From: Peribacillus tepidiphilus | GTDB taxonomy: Bacteria; Bacillota; Bacilli; Bacillales; DSM-1321 | NCBI RefSeq assembly: GCF_009466385.1 | Contig: NZ_WIAQ01000017.1 | Coordinates: 23,415-87,414 of the forward strand | Direction of reading: 5' to 3' | DNA length: 64,000 bases | Part shown: positions 8,228-17,677 of the stretch, in pieces | How positions within the stretch are numbered: the first letter of the stretch is position 1 | How the letters are laid out: the number at the start of each line of letters is the position of its first letter | Position numbers and translations under genes: made by a program | Notes under the pieces: generated by a model | The model's database searches: none | Told to the model about the DNA's origin: nothing | What the model saw: the letters and a program-made list of their open reading frames with translations, nothing else

Positions 8228-8659
8228 ATGTCAATTTTAAAAAAAGAAAATATCTTATTAAATCAAAAAGTCAGTAATAAAGAAGAGGCTATAAAAATAG
8301 CTGGCCAAATTTTAGTGGACCAAGGATATGTAAAAGAGGAATATATTACAGAAATGCTGAAAAGGGAAGAGCTTACTTCCACTTACATGGGAAACTATCT
8401 TGCTATTCCACATGGAACTGAAGAGGGCAAAGCGGCTGTTCTTCATTCAGGATTATCCGTTGTACAAGTTCCTGAGGGAGTCGATTTTGGCAATGGTAAC
8501 ATTGTGAAGATCTTAATTGGAATCGCTGGAAAAGATAATGAACATTTAGATATTCTTTCAAAGATTGCGATTGTTTGCTCTGAGGTAGAAAATGTTGAAA
8601 AATTAGTAAACGCTCAATCAGTGGAAGAAATTCTTCAACTTCTTGGTGAGGTGAACTAA
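8228..8659 (+). CDS. mtlF: Mannitol PTS EIIA component
   Basis: This 143-residue cytoplasmic phosphocarrier passes phosphate from HPr to the EIIB domain of MtlA. The active-site segment is YLAIPHGTEEGK, giving His62, the position of the phospho-histidine in Gram-positive EIIA-Mtl proteins. ATG at 8228 is chosen because AAGGAG lies 9 nt upstream; the in-frame GTG at 8219 abuts that site directly. The ribosome-binding site lies within the last codons of mtlR, so translation is likely coupled. The next gene, mtlD, begins at the base after this stop codon. Confidence 0.95.
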   Translation: MSILKKENILLNQKVSNKEEAIKIAGQILVDQGYVKEEYITEMLKREELTSTYMGNYLAIPHGTEEGKAAVLHSGLSVVQVPEGVDFGNGNIVKILIGIAGKDNEHLDILSKIAIVCSEVENVEKLVNAQSVEEILQLLGEVN

Positions 8660-9808
8660 ATGAAAGCCACTCATTTTGGTGCTGGAAATATCGGAAGAGG
8701 TTTTATCGGCTTATTATTGCATCAAGCGAATTATGAAATTGATTTTATTGATGTCAATGGCAAGATGATTGATGAAATGAACAGAGAACAATCGTATCGA
8801 GTGATTCTGGCAAACGAAGAAAGAGAAACTTTTACAGTTAGTGGTATCAAAGGAATCAATAGCGTTGAAGCGAAGGAAGAGGCGATTGAATCGATTGCCA
8901 CTTCAGATCTTGTTACAACGGCAGTAGGACCAAACATATTAAAGTTTGTTGCCCCGCTTATTGCTGAAGGGCTAAAACGACGTAAAGAAACTAAAGGTCA
9001 GCCTGTAAATATCATTGCTTGTGAAAACATGGTTGGCGGAAGCAGTGAGCTTCAAAAATACGTTTTAGAACACTTGAACGAAGAGGAAAAACAATGGGTG
9101 AAGCAGAATGTAGGTTTTCCAAATGCTGCAGTTGATAGAATTGTTCCAAATCAAAAAAATGAACGCCTATTAGATGTTTTGGTTGAGCCATTTTATGAAT
9201 GGGTTATTGATCAAACGGGGATAAAAGGCAGTAAGCCAGAGATTCAAGGAGCGTTATTTGTTGATAACTTAAACGCTTATATTGAGAGAAAATTGTTTAC
9301 TGTGAATACTGGTCATGCAGCCACAGCCTATTTAGGTAATCTTCATGGTTTTAAAACCATTGCTGAATCGATTGAAGATGAAAAAATAAAAAATATTGTG
9401 TTGGGAGCTTTAGAGGAGACAGGAAAGGTCCTGATTTCTAAGCATAAATTCGATGGAGCCGAGCATTACCAATACATTGAAAAAATCATCAAGAGATTTT
9501 CCAATCCATTTATCATTGATGATGTACAAAGGGTTGGAAGGGCTCCGATCCGTAAGCTTGGTTCAAAGGATCGTTTAGTTGCTCCTGCCTTAGATTTTCT
9601 GAGTCTATTCAACGAAGTTCCACATCATTTAGTAGAAGTTATGGCAGCAGCCTTAGCATTTGAATCAAAAGATGACCCAGAATCATTAGAACTTCAGAAA
9701 AACATAGCAAGTAATGGAGTCACAAAATCATTTAGTGAAATAACAGGATTAGATGAACATCATATTTTAGTAGAAAGTGTAGTTCAAGCTTATCAAAAAC
9801 TAAAGTAA
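8660..9808 (+). CDS. mtlD: Mannitol-1-phosphate 5-dehydrogenase
   Basis: The 382-residue NAD-dependent enzyme oxidises mannitol-1-phosphate to fructose-6-phosphate, completing mannitol entry into glycolysis. The N-terminus MKATHFGAGNIGRGFIG is the dinucleotide-binding motif; ACENMVGGS, FPNAAVDRIVP and NTGHAATAYLG are conserved blocks of the long-chain mannitol dehydrogenases. The length matches the family. It starts immediately after the mtlF stop, with GGTGAGGTG as the ribosome-binding site inside mtlF. It is the last gene of the operon; a terminator at 9888-9926 follows. Confidence 0.95.
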   Translation: MKATHFGAGNIGRGFIGLLLHQANYEIDFIDVNGKMIDEMNREQSYRVILANEERETFTVSGIKGINSVEAKEEAIESIATSDLVTTAVGPNILKFVAPLIAEGLKRRKETKGQPVNIIACENMVGGSSELQKYVLEHLNEEEKQWVKQNVGFPNAAVDRIVPNQKNERLLDVLVEPFYEWVIDQTGIKGSKPEIQGALFVDNLNAYIERKLFTVNTGHAATAYLGNLHGFKTIAESIEDEKIKNIVLGALEETGKVLISKHKFDGAEHYQYIEKIIKRFSNPFIIDDVQRVGRAPIRKLGSKDRLVAPALDFLSLFNEVPHHLVEVMAAALAFESKDDPESLELQKNIASNGVTKSFSEITGLDEHHILVESVVQAYQKLK

Positions 9809-9887
9809 AAGAAGTGTTACGTTATCTTTTCTTATAATAGTACAACGAATCGTAAAGGGGCTGTCCCCAAAGCCCTTATGAATGAAG

Positions 9888-9926
9888 AAAACCCACGAAG
9901 AAAATAAATTTATCTCGTGGGTTTTT
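9888..9926. terminator. Bidirectional terminator between mtlD and the 20-residue ORF
   Basis: AAAACCCACGA pairs with TCGTGGGTTTTT; both strands have a T-rich tail. It can end mtlD on the plus strand and the micro-ORF at 9933-9995 on the minus strand. Just before it, GGGGCTGTCCCC (about 9857-9868) resembles the GGCTGTCCC repeat start seen at 49511. Confidence 0.8.
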
Positions 9927-9932
9927 ACATTT

Positions 9933-9995
9933 TTAGTATTTTCTCCACACCCACCACTTCTTATAAAATGGTTTCTTCACTTTTTCTTTTGCCAT
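9933..9995 (-). CDS. 20-residue basic aromatic small protein
   Basis: An ATG at 9995 opens a 20-codon frame reading MAKEKVKKPFYKKWWVWRKY. AGGAG at 10005-10009 lies 9 nt upstream, ideal for Bacillus, and a terminator stem begins just past the stop codon. The peptide is strongly basic with a WWVW core. KKPFYKKWW is reminiscent of the cytoplasmic stretch just before the first membrane segment of several Bacillus membrane proteins, so this may be either a genuine small protein or a truncated N-terminus. Its function is unknown. The remainder of the gap, 10011-10273, contains no other gene. Confidence 0.5.
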   Translation of the reverse strand: MAKEKVKKPFYKKWWVWRKY

Positions 9996-10273
9996 TGCAA
10001 ATCTCTCCTATTTTATAGTTTAGTTTTGATGAAAAACTTTATCTGATCTAAATATAAATCAATAGGTTGATAAAAATTTGAGAAGGTTATGGATTTAAAA
10101 AAATAAGTTTTTGCTCCTGGTAGTAATGCTTTCATGCACCATGGGGCAGGCACCTTTTTTTGTCCTATTCAAGTGAAGTATTTGTCGAAAAAACATTTCC
10201 ATATTGTGTTGTTTAACGTGATATTCTATTTTAAGAAATAATAAACGATTACAAGGGAAGAAGTGAGAAAATA

Positions 10274-11794
10274 ATGGAACAAAACAAAAGAATGCCATTG
10301 GTTATTTTAGCTATGGCGTTGGGGCTTTTTATGGCATCACTTGATAATACAATTGTTTCTGCCAGCATTAGTGAAGTGATCAAGGATATTGAGGGATTTG
10401 ATAAGATGAGCTGGATTTTTACGGCTTATATGCTGGCCTCGACAAGTACGATGCTCGTTTTTGGAAAAATGAGTGATTTATTTGGAAGAAAATTGTTTTA
10501 TCTGATTGGGATTAGTTTGTTCCTGATTGGGTCAGCCTTATGCGGAACGGCTCAAAATATCGATCAGCTGATTGCCTATCGTGTCATTCAAGGGATCGGT
10601 TCAGGAGCCATTTTTCCGATTTCGTTCACGATTATTTATTCGATTTCAACAGATCCTAAGCAAGCTGCCAAAATGTCTGGTGTTTTTGCAGGGATATTTG
10701 GTATTTCCTCCGTTCTTGGCCCACAAATTGGTACTTGGATTTCCGAGGCCTCTTGGTTAGGGTGGAGATGGTGTTTTTATGTAAATGTACCTTTTGGCAT
10801 CCTATCGATTATTACTTTGTTGTTTGCTTTAAAAGAATCCAAGTCAAATCAAAAACCAAAAGTGGACTATCTCGGGACCATACTGTTAGTTTCTTCAACC
10901 GTTTTGCTACTTCTTGCTTTAGAATGGGGCGGGAAGGATTATGCATGGGACTCCGTTCAAATCATTGGGATGTTTAGTGGAGCCGCTTTTTCGATTGTGT
11001 TGTTTTTATTGGTGGAAAGAAAGGCGAAGGAACCGATTTTGCCTCTTTCTATTTTTAAAAACAAAATGGTGTTGGGAACAAGCATTGTAGTGTTTTGCCA
11101 GGGAGCCATCATGTTCTCTGCCATTACGTATCTTCCTATTCTTTCAGTAGCTGTCATTGGGAACGAAAACTCAAACAGCGTATTAACGCCCATGATGTTT
11201 CCGATTATGATTGGTGCAATTTTAGGTGGTTTCCTTTGTACAAAAGTTCCTTTCCGTACCATTATGGCATTTTCCATGGCAGTGGGTATATTCGAGGCTT
11301 ATCTGCTTGGATCCATTACGCATGATACGGCGAAGTGGACGGTAACACTCGTGATGATCACGATGGGACTGATCGTTCTTGGTCCACTCATGAGTGTTTC
11401 TCAAAATGCTGTAGCTCAATCCGTTGAAATGAAATATATCGGAATCGCTTCTTCGGTTGTAGGATTTTGGCGCAGTATTGGCGGTGTTATAGGGGCTGCG
11501 ATTACTGCAACTATTGTGAACAATGATTTAAATGAGAAGATGACAGAATTTGCATCAGCCTCCAAAATGCCTGTTGATAAGATTGAACAATTGGCAAAGC
11601 CAGAAATTTTGATGCAAGAGAATGTACAGCTTCCTCCTCAGGTTATTGAGTTTATGAGAGACGCAGTAGAAACAGCTTTGCACCACGGCTTTAAATTAGC
11701 ACTCATTGCTGGTATTATTGGATTTCTGGTTTCATTATTTGTAGGTAGGGACCGTTACCAAATGAGAAAAAGCGGAGTAAATGAGGCTGCATAA
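10274..11794 (+). CDS. MFS drug exporter of the DHA2 (14-TM) family
   Basis: The 506-residue protein is nearly all hydrophobic segments, about fourteen in number. It has the DHA2/EmrB-QacA hallmarks: LDNTIVSASI in the first helix, GKMSDLFGRK in the loop after the second, and the antiporter motif C region SSVLGPQIGTWI. These proteins export drugs or toxic compounds in exchange for protons. The start is set by GGGAAGAAGTGAG before ATG 10274. It is monocistronic, with a terminator at 11827-11866 and no regulator gene beside it. The substrate cannot be told from sequence. Confidence 0.88.
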   Translation: MEQNKRMPLVILAMALGLFMASLDNTIVSASISEVIKDIEGFDKMSWIFTAYMLASTSTMLVFGKMSDLFGRKLFYLIGISLFLIGSALCGTAQNIDQLIAYRVIQGIGSGAIFPISFTIIYSISTDPKQAAKMSGVFAGIFGISSVLGPQIGTWISEASWLGWRWCFYVNVPFGILSIITLLFALKESKSNQKPKVDYLGTILLVSSTVLLLLALEWGGKDYAWDSVQIIGMFSGAAFSIVLFLLVERKAKEPILPLSIFKNKMVLGTSIVVFCQGAIMFSAITYLPILSVAVIGNENSNSVLTPMMFPIMIGAILGGFLCTKVPFRTIMAFSMAVGIFEAYLLGSITHDTAKWTVTLVMITMGLIVLGPLMSVSQNAVAQSVEMKYIGIASSVVGFWRSIGGVIGAAITATIVNNDLNEKMTEFASASKMPVDKIEQLAKPEILMQENVQLPPQVIEFMRDAVETALHHGFKLALIAGIIGFLVSLFVGRDRYQMRKSGVNEAA

Positions 11795-11826
11795 TGGCAG
11801 ATTGATCGTCAAATTTTAATTGAAAA

Positions 11827-11866
11827 AAAGCTCATCCTTTGTATCGTCATAGGATGAGCTTTCTAT
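11827..11866 (+). terminator. Terminator after the MFS exporter
   Basis: AAAGCTCATCCT pairs with AGGATGAGCTTT over a 12-nt loop, about 35 nt past the stop codon. The gap from here to 12278 is AT-rich and I see no gene, RNA or repeat in it. Confidence 0.8.
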
Positions 11867-12278
11867 ATTTGTGCAAAGCATTTACAAAAACTGTTCTATT
11901 ACCAAGCTGTAATAGTGGCTGTTAATATAATAATCATCATTCAGCATACTTTATTCGAATCGAGAAAGAAATATTAAAAACTAAACCAATTATCAAACAT
12001 TTTAACTGAATATTAAACACTGTGAAAATTGACTATAAACCTAAGAGCTTCTCTTTTAATGCCTCATTTAAAATTAGATTTCCAACATTACCTATTCGAT
12101 AGTGCTCTCAATATAAACAAACTTTAGTGCTATAATGTTTTTTGGATTTTGAAAAAGATGCTAAGAATATTATATTATAATAACAATTATTTACCTAAAT
12201 CAATGTGCATTAGAGAACATGAAATATGAATGGTGAAAACAAGATAGAGTGTGTATTGAAATTTGAGGTGATAACACA

Positions 12279-13652
12279 ATGGATTTACCAAAAGACTTTA
12301 TAGTAAAAATGAAAGGTCTTTTAAAAGATGAATACGAAGCTTTTATAAAAAGCTATGGGGAAAACAAAAGTCAAGGTCTTCGGGTTAACACATTAAAGGT
12401 GTCAATCGATGAATTTTTAGAAATAAGTCCATTCACATTAGAGAAAATTCCTTGGGTAAAGGAAGGATTTTTTTATAAAGATGAGGAAAGGCCCGGCAAG
12501 CATCCTTATCATGAAGCTGGATTGTATTATATTCAAGAGCCTAGTGCAATGGCTGTAGGGGAAATGATGGATCCACAGCCAGGAGAGAAGGTTCTGGATT
12601 TATGTGCAGCTCCAGGCGGAAAAACCACTCATATCGCTGCAAGAATGAAGCAACAAGGCTTTTTGCTTACCAATGAGATTCATCCAGCACGAGCCAAAAT
12701 TCTTTCTCAAAACGTTGAACGGATGGGCATCAAAAACGCCGTTGTTACCAATGAAACTCCGGATCGTTTAGCACAAAGATTCCCTAGTTACTTTGATCGA
12801 ATCTTGGTGGATGCCCCATGTTCTGGAGAAGGAATGTTCCGCAAAGATCCTCAAGCTTGCGCAGAATGGAGCTTAGAAAACGTAGAGATGTGCGCTATTC
12901 GCCAGATTGATATCCTCAAACATGCTGCAAACATGCTTAGACCTGGAGGCAGGCTCGTCTACTCCACATGCACGTTTTCACCAGAAGAAAATGAAGGAGT
13001 AATCAGTCAGTTTTTAATGCTAGATTCAAGATTTGAAATCGAAGAGGTTCAAGTCTATGAAGGCTTTGGAAAAGGTCGGGCTGATTGGATTTCTGACGGA
13101 GCAGCGAACATCGACAGAACGATTCGAATTTGGCCGCATCAAGTGAAAGGAGAAGGGCACTATATCGCCGTTTTAAGAAAGACAGAAGGCGAGGAAACGA
13201 CTAAACGGAAATATGCAGAAACGGTAAAGGATCAAAAATTACTAAAGGACTATTTGCAATTTGCGAAGGAAACGCTGCAGGAAATACCAAAAGGGGAGTA
13301 TGTATTATTTGGTGATCAATTATATATGATTCCTAAAGAAATGCTATCTTTGAATAATCTTAAAGTATTACGAGCTGGATGGCATCTAGGTACAATTAAG
13401 AAAAACCGTTTTGAGCCTTCACATGCTTTGGCTCTATCGTTAAAAGGAGCAGAAGTGAAAAATAAATGGAACTTAGAAAAGGACTCCCCGGAATTAATGG
13501 CTTATTTAAGAGGAGAATCACTAACAGCAGAAGGTCCTAAAGGCTGGTATCTTGTCGAAGTCGATGGTTATTCTATTGGATGGGGAAAGCTAGTGAATGG
13601 TGTCCTAAAAAACCATTATCCAAAAGGTTTAAGATGGACGGGGAATTTGTAA
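12279..13652 (+). CDS. rsmF: RsmF-type RNA (cytosine-C5)-methyltransferase
   Basis: The 457-residue SAM-dependent enzyme belongs to the NOL1/NOP2/Sun family and is expected to methylate a cytosine in 16S rRNA. After a short N-terminal domain, the SAM-binding motif VLDLCAAPGGKTTHIA is at about residues 105-120. DAPCSGEGMF carries Cys181 and YSTCTFSPEENE carries Cys231, the two cysteines of the catalytic mechanism. Residues from about 300 to the end match the RsmF-type C-terminal region, ending in GWYLVEVDGYSIGWGK. TTTGAGGTGATAAC precedes the ATG. It is monocistronic. The exact target base is inferred from the family. Confidence 0.85.
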   Translation: MDLPKDFIVKMKGLLKDEYEAFIKSYGENKSQGLRVNTLKVSIDEFLEISPFTLEKIPWVKEGFFYKDEERPGKHPYHEAGLYYIQEPSAMAVGEMMDPQPGEKVLDLCAAPGGKTTHIAARMKQQGFLLTNEIHPARAKILSQNVERMGIKNAVVTNETPDRLAQRFPSYFDRILVDAPCSGEGMFRKDPQACAEWSLENVEMCAIRQIDILKHAANMLRPGGRLVYSTCTFSPEENEGVISQFLMLDSRFEIEEVQVYEGFGKGRADWISDGAANIDRTIRIWPHQVKGEGHYIAVLRKTEGEETTKRKYAETVKDQKLLKDYLQFAKETLQEIPKGEYVLFGDQLYMIPKEMLSLNNLKVLRAGWHLGTIKKNRFEPSHALALSLKGAEVKNKWNLEKDSPELMAYLRGESLTAEGPKGWYLVEVDGYSIGWGKLVNGVLKNHYPKGLRWTGNL

Positions 13653-13660
13653 GGACTATT

Positions 13661-13813
13661 CAGACCGTTGATAAACGCTCGCATTCATCGTCACGACCCC
13701 TACTTCGATGCTCATTACGTCTAGGGTAACTCCGCTCCTCGCAGGGGTTCGTTTAACGACTGACAAGCGTTTTCAATCAGTCAGAATGTGCGTGATAATA
13801 TACTTTGTCTACA
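13661..13813 (+). repeat. Dispersed ~153-bp structured repeat, copy 1
   Basis: It runs from CAGACCGTTGATAAACGCTC to TTTGTCTACA and is 153 bp, exactly as long as copy 4 (48544-48696). Nested inverted repeats would fold it into a long hairpin: the first 21 bases pair with GCGTTTTCAATCAGTC near 13769, and ACGACCCC pairs with GGGGTTCGT inside. AATTTGTAAGGA (13644-13655) on the left and AATTTAAAAGGA (13813-13824) on the right look like a degenerate target duplication. It sits between rsmF and a bidirectional terminator. Confidence 0.8.
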
Positions 13814-13816
13814 ATT

Positions 13817-13854
13817 TAAAAGGAGATGATTACAAACAATCATCTCCTTTTTTA
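13817..13854. terminator. Bidirectional terminator between rsmF and the permease
   Basis: AAAAGGAGATGATT pairs with AATCATCTCCTTTT, with T-rich tails on both strands. It serves rsmF on the plus strand and possibly the permease gene ending at 13944 on the minus strand. Confidence 0.8.
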
Positions 13855-13943
13855 GTAGCGTGGGATTCCTAATCATCTATTTTATTCTCAGAATGGGGAA
13901 TAAACATACAATATCAACCAAATAAATTTTATAAAAATGAATA

Positions 13944-15344
13944 TTAACTCACTTTTTTCAAGTCTACTTCTTTTTCTTTTGTCCCTATTCGATAGAACCA
14001 AACACCTAAAATAGCAAAAAATATAGGTCCAACAACAAGTGGTGCATATTGGGAAATGGTTGTATCAGGTGCAGGAATTAAGGTTAATGCGATGGTTCCT
14101 ATAACGGATAGTAAACCAATGCCTGCCACCAAATAGGCTAATGCATTATTCTTAACTTGAAACGGTCTGACTGTTGCATGATCTGTCTTGCGCAGCTTGA
14201 TATACGCGCAAATTAAAAAGATATAAGGAATGAAAAAGGCGAGAGTTGCCATAAAGATTAGCATGTTCAGTGCATCAGAGATTGTCGGAACAAACCCAGA
14301 TAACAGTAAAATAATGGTTACGCCTACGGCCTGCCAAAGAATAAGGTTTGCAGGCATATCTGCTCTATTCGTTTTTGTTAAGATACTAGGCAGAACCGTC
14401 TTCCCGCTTTCATAGAACATGACACTCGGATTCAAAATCAAAAATGACAATGCGCCCAAAGTAGAAACGACAAAACAAGCTCCAAGAACCTGTGATAATT
14501 GAAACGGTAAATGGAACTGCTGTGTGATTTGATCAGCAAATAAGTAAAAAGCTGTTGCTGTTTGATCTGGTTTAATATTTATAACAAATTGAAAAGCAAT
14601 GGTACCAAGAACATAAACGGCTCCAATAATCACTGAAGTAATCCAAATCGCTTTTGGATAGGTTTTTTGCGGATTTTTTACATCGCCTGCTATGGTTGCA
14701 AGCATTTCCATACCAGAAAAGGCAAACATCAACGTGGACAAAAACATCACTGTATCTAATGAAAGATTATTCGGTGTAATCGTCCGTGTTGTAAATTCTG
14801 TTGCTGAAGACTGTCCGCTTAGAATACTGGCTAAACCAAAACCGAAAAGTAAGATGATCGGTACAATAACGCCTAGTGGAGTACCGATTGCCGCCAGCTT
14901 TCCGCTCATTTGCGTACCGCGTAATGTTAACAATGTGATAATCCAGAAAATCGTAATCGTAATGATCGTCGTTAACCATGTGTTATCGATAATTTGCTGT
15001 TGATTCACTGCATAAGCCAGATTGACTGTAATTCCGAGTAAGAGGGATGGATAATAAGTAAAATTCGCAACCCAATAAAACCAACTGCTTAAAAAGCTTG
15101 CTCTTTTGCCAAAAGCACGGTTTACCCACGCACTCACTCCACCCTGATCAGGATAAGTCGTAGATAATTCAGCTACGATTAAACTAATGGGTATAAAATA
15201 TAGAAATGCAGCTACAATCCAATAAAGGATAGCAGATGGCCCAACTGTAGAAGCAAAAGGAATATTTTTTAAACCGAGTATTGTATTTATACTAATGATG
15301 GATAATCCTAATACACCGATCTTCTTTTTTTCTGTAGAAATCAT
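13944..15344 (-). CDS. APC-superfamily amino acid permease (glutamate:GABA antiporter-like)
   Basis: The 466-residue protein has about twelve membrane segments. The N-terminal segment GVLGLSIISINTILGLKNIP is in the place of the substrate-binding GSG region of APC transporters, and YPDQGGVSAWVNRAFG is a conserved block shared with GadC-type glutamate:GABA and related exchangers. The start is placed at ATG 15344 because AGGAAGG lies 9 nt upstream; the 25 further in-frame codons upstream have no such site. No gadB-like decarboxylase is nearby, so the substrate is uncertain. It is transcribed divergently from the chemoreceptor at 15651. Confidence 0.8.
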   Translation of the reverse strand: MISTEKKKIGVLGLSIISINTILGLKNIPFASTVGPSAILYWIVAAFLYFIPISLIVAELSTTYPDQGGVSAWVNRAFGKRASFLSSWFYWVANFTYYPSLLLGITVNLAYAVNQQQIIDNTWLTTIITITIFWIITLLTLRGTQMSGKLAAIGTPLGVIVPIILLFGFGLASILSGQSSATEFTTRTITPNNLSLDTVMFLSTLMFAFSGMEMLATIAGDVKNPQKTYPKAIWITSVIIGAVYVLGTIAFQFVINIKPDQTATAFYLFADQITQQFHLPFQLSQVLGACFVVSTLGALSFLILNPSVMFYESGKTVLPSILTKTNRADMPANLILWQAVGVTIILLLSGFVPTISDALNMLIFMATLAFFIPYIFLICAYIKLRKTDHATVRPFQVKNNALAYLVAGIGLLSVIGTIALTLIPAPDTTISQYAPLVVGPIFFAILGVWFYRIGTKEKEVDLKKVS

Positions 15345-15526
15345 TGTTGCATACCTTCCTAATAATCGTTTATTTTTATTCACAGGATTAATAATATATA
15401 CATAGGAATAATTATTCAATATGTTTTATTAATATAATATTATTCTATGAATTAAGAGTATTTTGTCAGAATGATTTTTAGTAGGATGTCCATTATTAGC
15501 ACTGAATAAGATGAATGTTGAAGGTA

Positions 15527-15557
15527 TTTTTCTATTTACATCATGTAAATAGAAAAA
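15527..15557. promoter_or_regulatory. 31-bp inverted repeat between permease and chemoreceptor
   Basis: TTTTTCTATTTACA (15527-15540) and TGTAAATAGAAAAA (15544-15557) are a perfect 14-bp inverted repeat with a 3-nt centre, lying between two divergent genes. It could be a dimeric repressor operator, or a hairpin in a transcript, as AATTTTTCTC follows. No protein partner can be named. Confidence 0.45.
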
Positions 15558-15650
15558 ATTTTTCTCATAATTAAAAATAGTATTAAAAAATTATTGTATA
15601 TGTCGAAAAATAAGAGTGAATGGATTTTTTAAAAATCGGAGGACATCACA

Positions 15651-17396
15651 GTGGGAACTAAAAAGAAGAAAACATTAAAAACCAAAATTATTTTAATCGG
15701 CTTTTTTCTTTTAGCAGTGCCAAGCTTACTGATTGGTATTACAGGGTATTTTAATGCTAAGTCAGAATTAGATGAGGCAGGCAAAATTAATTTGAAAAAT
15801 AATGTTCAATATACTCTTGCCTTAATTGAAGTAATGGATGAACAAGTCAAAAAAGGAAACATATCATTAGAAGAAGCACAGGAAAAAGTAAAAGAAACAA
15901 TTCTCGGCAAAAAACGGGAAGATGGAACAAGACCTATTTCTAAGCATTTTGACTTAGGGAAGAATGGTTATATTTTTATTCTTGATGAAAAAGCTAATGA
16001 AGTAGCCCATCCTTTATTAGAAGGAAAAAATATTTGGAACACGAAATCGAAAGATGGATTGTTAGTCGGTAAAGAGCTTGTTCAATTAGGAGAAAAGGGT
16101 GGAGGATACTTAGAATTTGATTGGCCTCTGCCAAATTCTCAAAAAACAGCTGAAAAAATTACCTATGTAGGAAAGGATCCTCATTGGGGTTGGATTGTCA
16201 ATGCGGGAACCTATTTCATTGATTTTAATGAGGGCGCCAATCATATTATTTATATCCTTCTAATAACATTAGGAGTATCTTTACTTGCAGGTGCAGCCCT
16301 GATTTTACTATATTCAGAGAGAATGATCAGGCCATTGAAAGACATGGAAGCTGCGGTTTCGAAGATAGCAGACGGCGATTTAACAGTAGAAGAAATTAAT
16401 GTGAACAGAAGAGATGAAATAGGGCGTCTTGCAGATCGATTTAATCATATGACCTCCCAGTTAAAAACGATTATTAAGGAGGTTGGATTGCATACACAGC
16501 ATGTTGCTGCTTCTTCAGAACAGTTGATGGCATCAGCAGAGGAAACAAGCAAAGCAACAGAGCAAATATCGAATACAATGCAGGATATCTTTTCTGGTGC
16601 TGAACAGCAGTTACGACAGGCGGAGCAAACTGCTCTAGCAGCGGACGAAATGAAGACAAGCATCCATCAAATTGTTCAGCGTACAAGTGAAACGGTTCAA
16701 AGCGCAGAGCATGCTTCCTCTTTAGCGAAGGATGGGGAAAGATCTCTTGAAAAAGTGGTTCATCAGATGCAGAATATCCAATCGATTGCTCAAAATTTAG
16801 GGAATATCATTATGGTACTTAATGGGCAATCCAAAGACATAGAGAATATTATTAAGGTGATCTCAGATATTGCTGACCAAACAAATCTGTTGGCTTTGAA
16901 TGCTTCCATTGAAGCCGCTAGAGCCGGAGAACATGGGAAAGGGTTTTCAGTGGTAGCAAGTGAAGTAAGAAAATTAGCGGAACAGTCTACCTCTTCTGCT
17001 AAGCAAATTACAGAAATAATTGCGAAGATTCAAGAGAATACTTTGCATGCTAAAAGTACAATGGAATTAGCTAATACAGAAGTAGACAATGGAATGGCTG
17101 CGATAGAGGGAGCCGGCAGTAATTTTTCGTTAATAAAGGATTCAATAGAAAAGGTATTGAGTGAAATAGAGGATATAACGAATAAGGCAAATTCTGTTGT
17201 CGAGGGAACAGATCAGGTGGTAGCTGCTGTGAATCAATCCGCTCAAATTGCACAAGAGGCAACAGCAGGTACAGAAACAGCTGCCTCTGCGGCTGAAGAA
17301 CAACTTGCTTCCATGGAGGAAGTTTCAGCTTCAGCTACTGCCCTGGCCAATCAAGCCGAAGAATTACAAAGACTTCTCGAAAAGTTTAAATTGTAA
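15651..17396 (+). CDS. Methyl-accepting chemotaxis protein with Cache sensor
   Basis: The 581-residue receptor starts at GTG with CGGAGGAC 7 nt upstream. The first membrane segment (about 12-34) is followed by an extracellular sCache-type domain (about 40-190) with the [11 protein letters not shown] and [16 protein letters not shown] blocks (here [13 protein letters not shown]). A second membrane segment lies at about 198-222, then HAMP (about 223-277) and the cytoplasmic signalling domain, whose hairpin tip is [19 protein letters not shown] near 408-426. It signals to CheA/CheW. Cache receptors of this type commonly sense small organic acids or amino acids; the ligand here is unknown. Confidence 0.92.
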   Translation: MGTKKKKTLKTKIILIGFFLLAVPSLLIGITGYFNAKSELDEAGKINLKNNVQYTLALIEVMDEQVKKGNISLEEAQEKVKETILGKKREDGTRPISKHFDLGKNGYIFILDEKANEVAHPLLEGKNIWNTKSKDGLLVGKELVQLGEKGGGYLEFDWPLPNSQKTAEKITYVGKDPHWGWIVNAGTYFIDFNEGANHIIYILLITLGVSLLAGAALILLYSERMIRPLKDMEAAVSKIADGDLTVEEINVNRRDEIGRLADRFNHMTSQLKTIIKEVGLHTQHVAASSEQLMASAEETSKATEQISNTMQDIFSGAEQQLRQAEQTALAADEMKTSIHQIVQRTSETVQSAEHASSLAKDGERSLEKVVHQMQNIQSIAQNLGNIIMVLNGQSKDIENIIKVISDIADQTNLLALNASIEAARAGEHGKGFSVVASEVRKLAEQSTSSAKQITEIIAKIQENTLHAKSTMELANTEVDNGMAAIEGAGSNFSLIKDSIEKVLSEIEDITNKANSVVEGTDQVVAAVNQSAQIAQEATAGTETAASAAEEQLASMEEVSASATALANQAEELQRLLEKFKL

Positions 17397-17424
17397 AATA
17401 ATCATTGGAGCAAATAGATAAAAT

Positions 17425-17454
17425 TTGACAGTTTCATAGGGAATGAATTATCAT
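17425..17454 (+). promoter_or_regulatory. Sigma-A promoter for the ykoY riboswitch transcript
   Basis: TTGACA at 17425-17430 and TATCAT at 17449-17454 are separated by 18 bp and lie just upstream of the yybP-ykoY aptamer. Confidence 0.65.
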
Positions 17455-17472
17455 TAACTTAAACAGCTGAAT

Positions 17473-17591
17473 AGTTCTCCTAAAGGGGAGTAGCTTTTAC
17501 AATAAAGTCGTCATTTCGGAGTTTAACACTCTCGGCTTTGTTGGCAACATGACGTTGTTAGCAAGACCTTTACCTTTTGGTAAGGGTCTTT
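17473..17591 (+). ncRNA. yybP-ykoY (manganese) riboswitch
   Basis: CCTAAAGGGGAGTAGC, then TCATTTCGGAGTTTAACACT and CTCGGCTTTGTTGGCAACA, followed by GACGTTGTTAGCAAGACC, match the yybP-ykoY motif with its conserved internal loops. The family senses Mn2+ and turns on TerC-family or MntP/P-type ATPase genes. It stands directly before a TerC gene, the classical B. subtilis arrangement. The last helix, at 17564-17588, resembles the terminator that follows and could form the alternative pairing. Confidence 0.9.
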
Positions 17592-17601
17592 ATTTGTATG
17601 T

Positions 17602-17636
17602 AAAACCTTTACCGCATTTTGGTAAAGGTTTTTTAT
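17602..17636 (+). terminator. Riboswitch-controlled terminator before the TerC gene
   Basis: AAAACCTTTACC pairs with GGTAAAGGTTTTTT. Its 5' arm ACCTTTACC also occurs in the preceding helix (about 17567-17575), whose 3' arm GGTAAGGGT could pair with it instead. That would give the antiterminated state. Confidence 0.85.
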
Positions 17637-17677
17637 TTGTCACCCATAACATCACATTATAAGGAGGAAATATGTAG

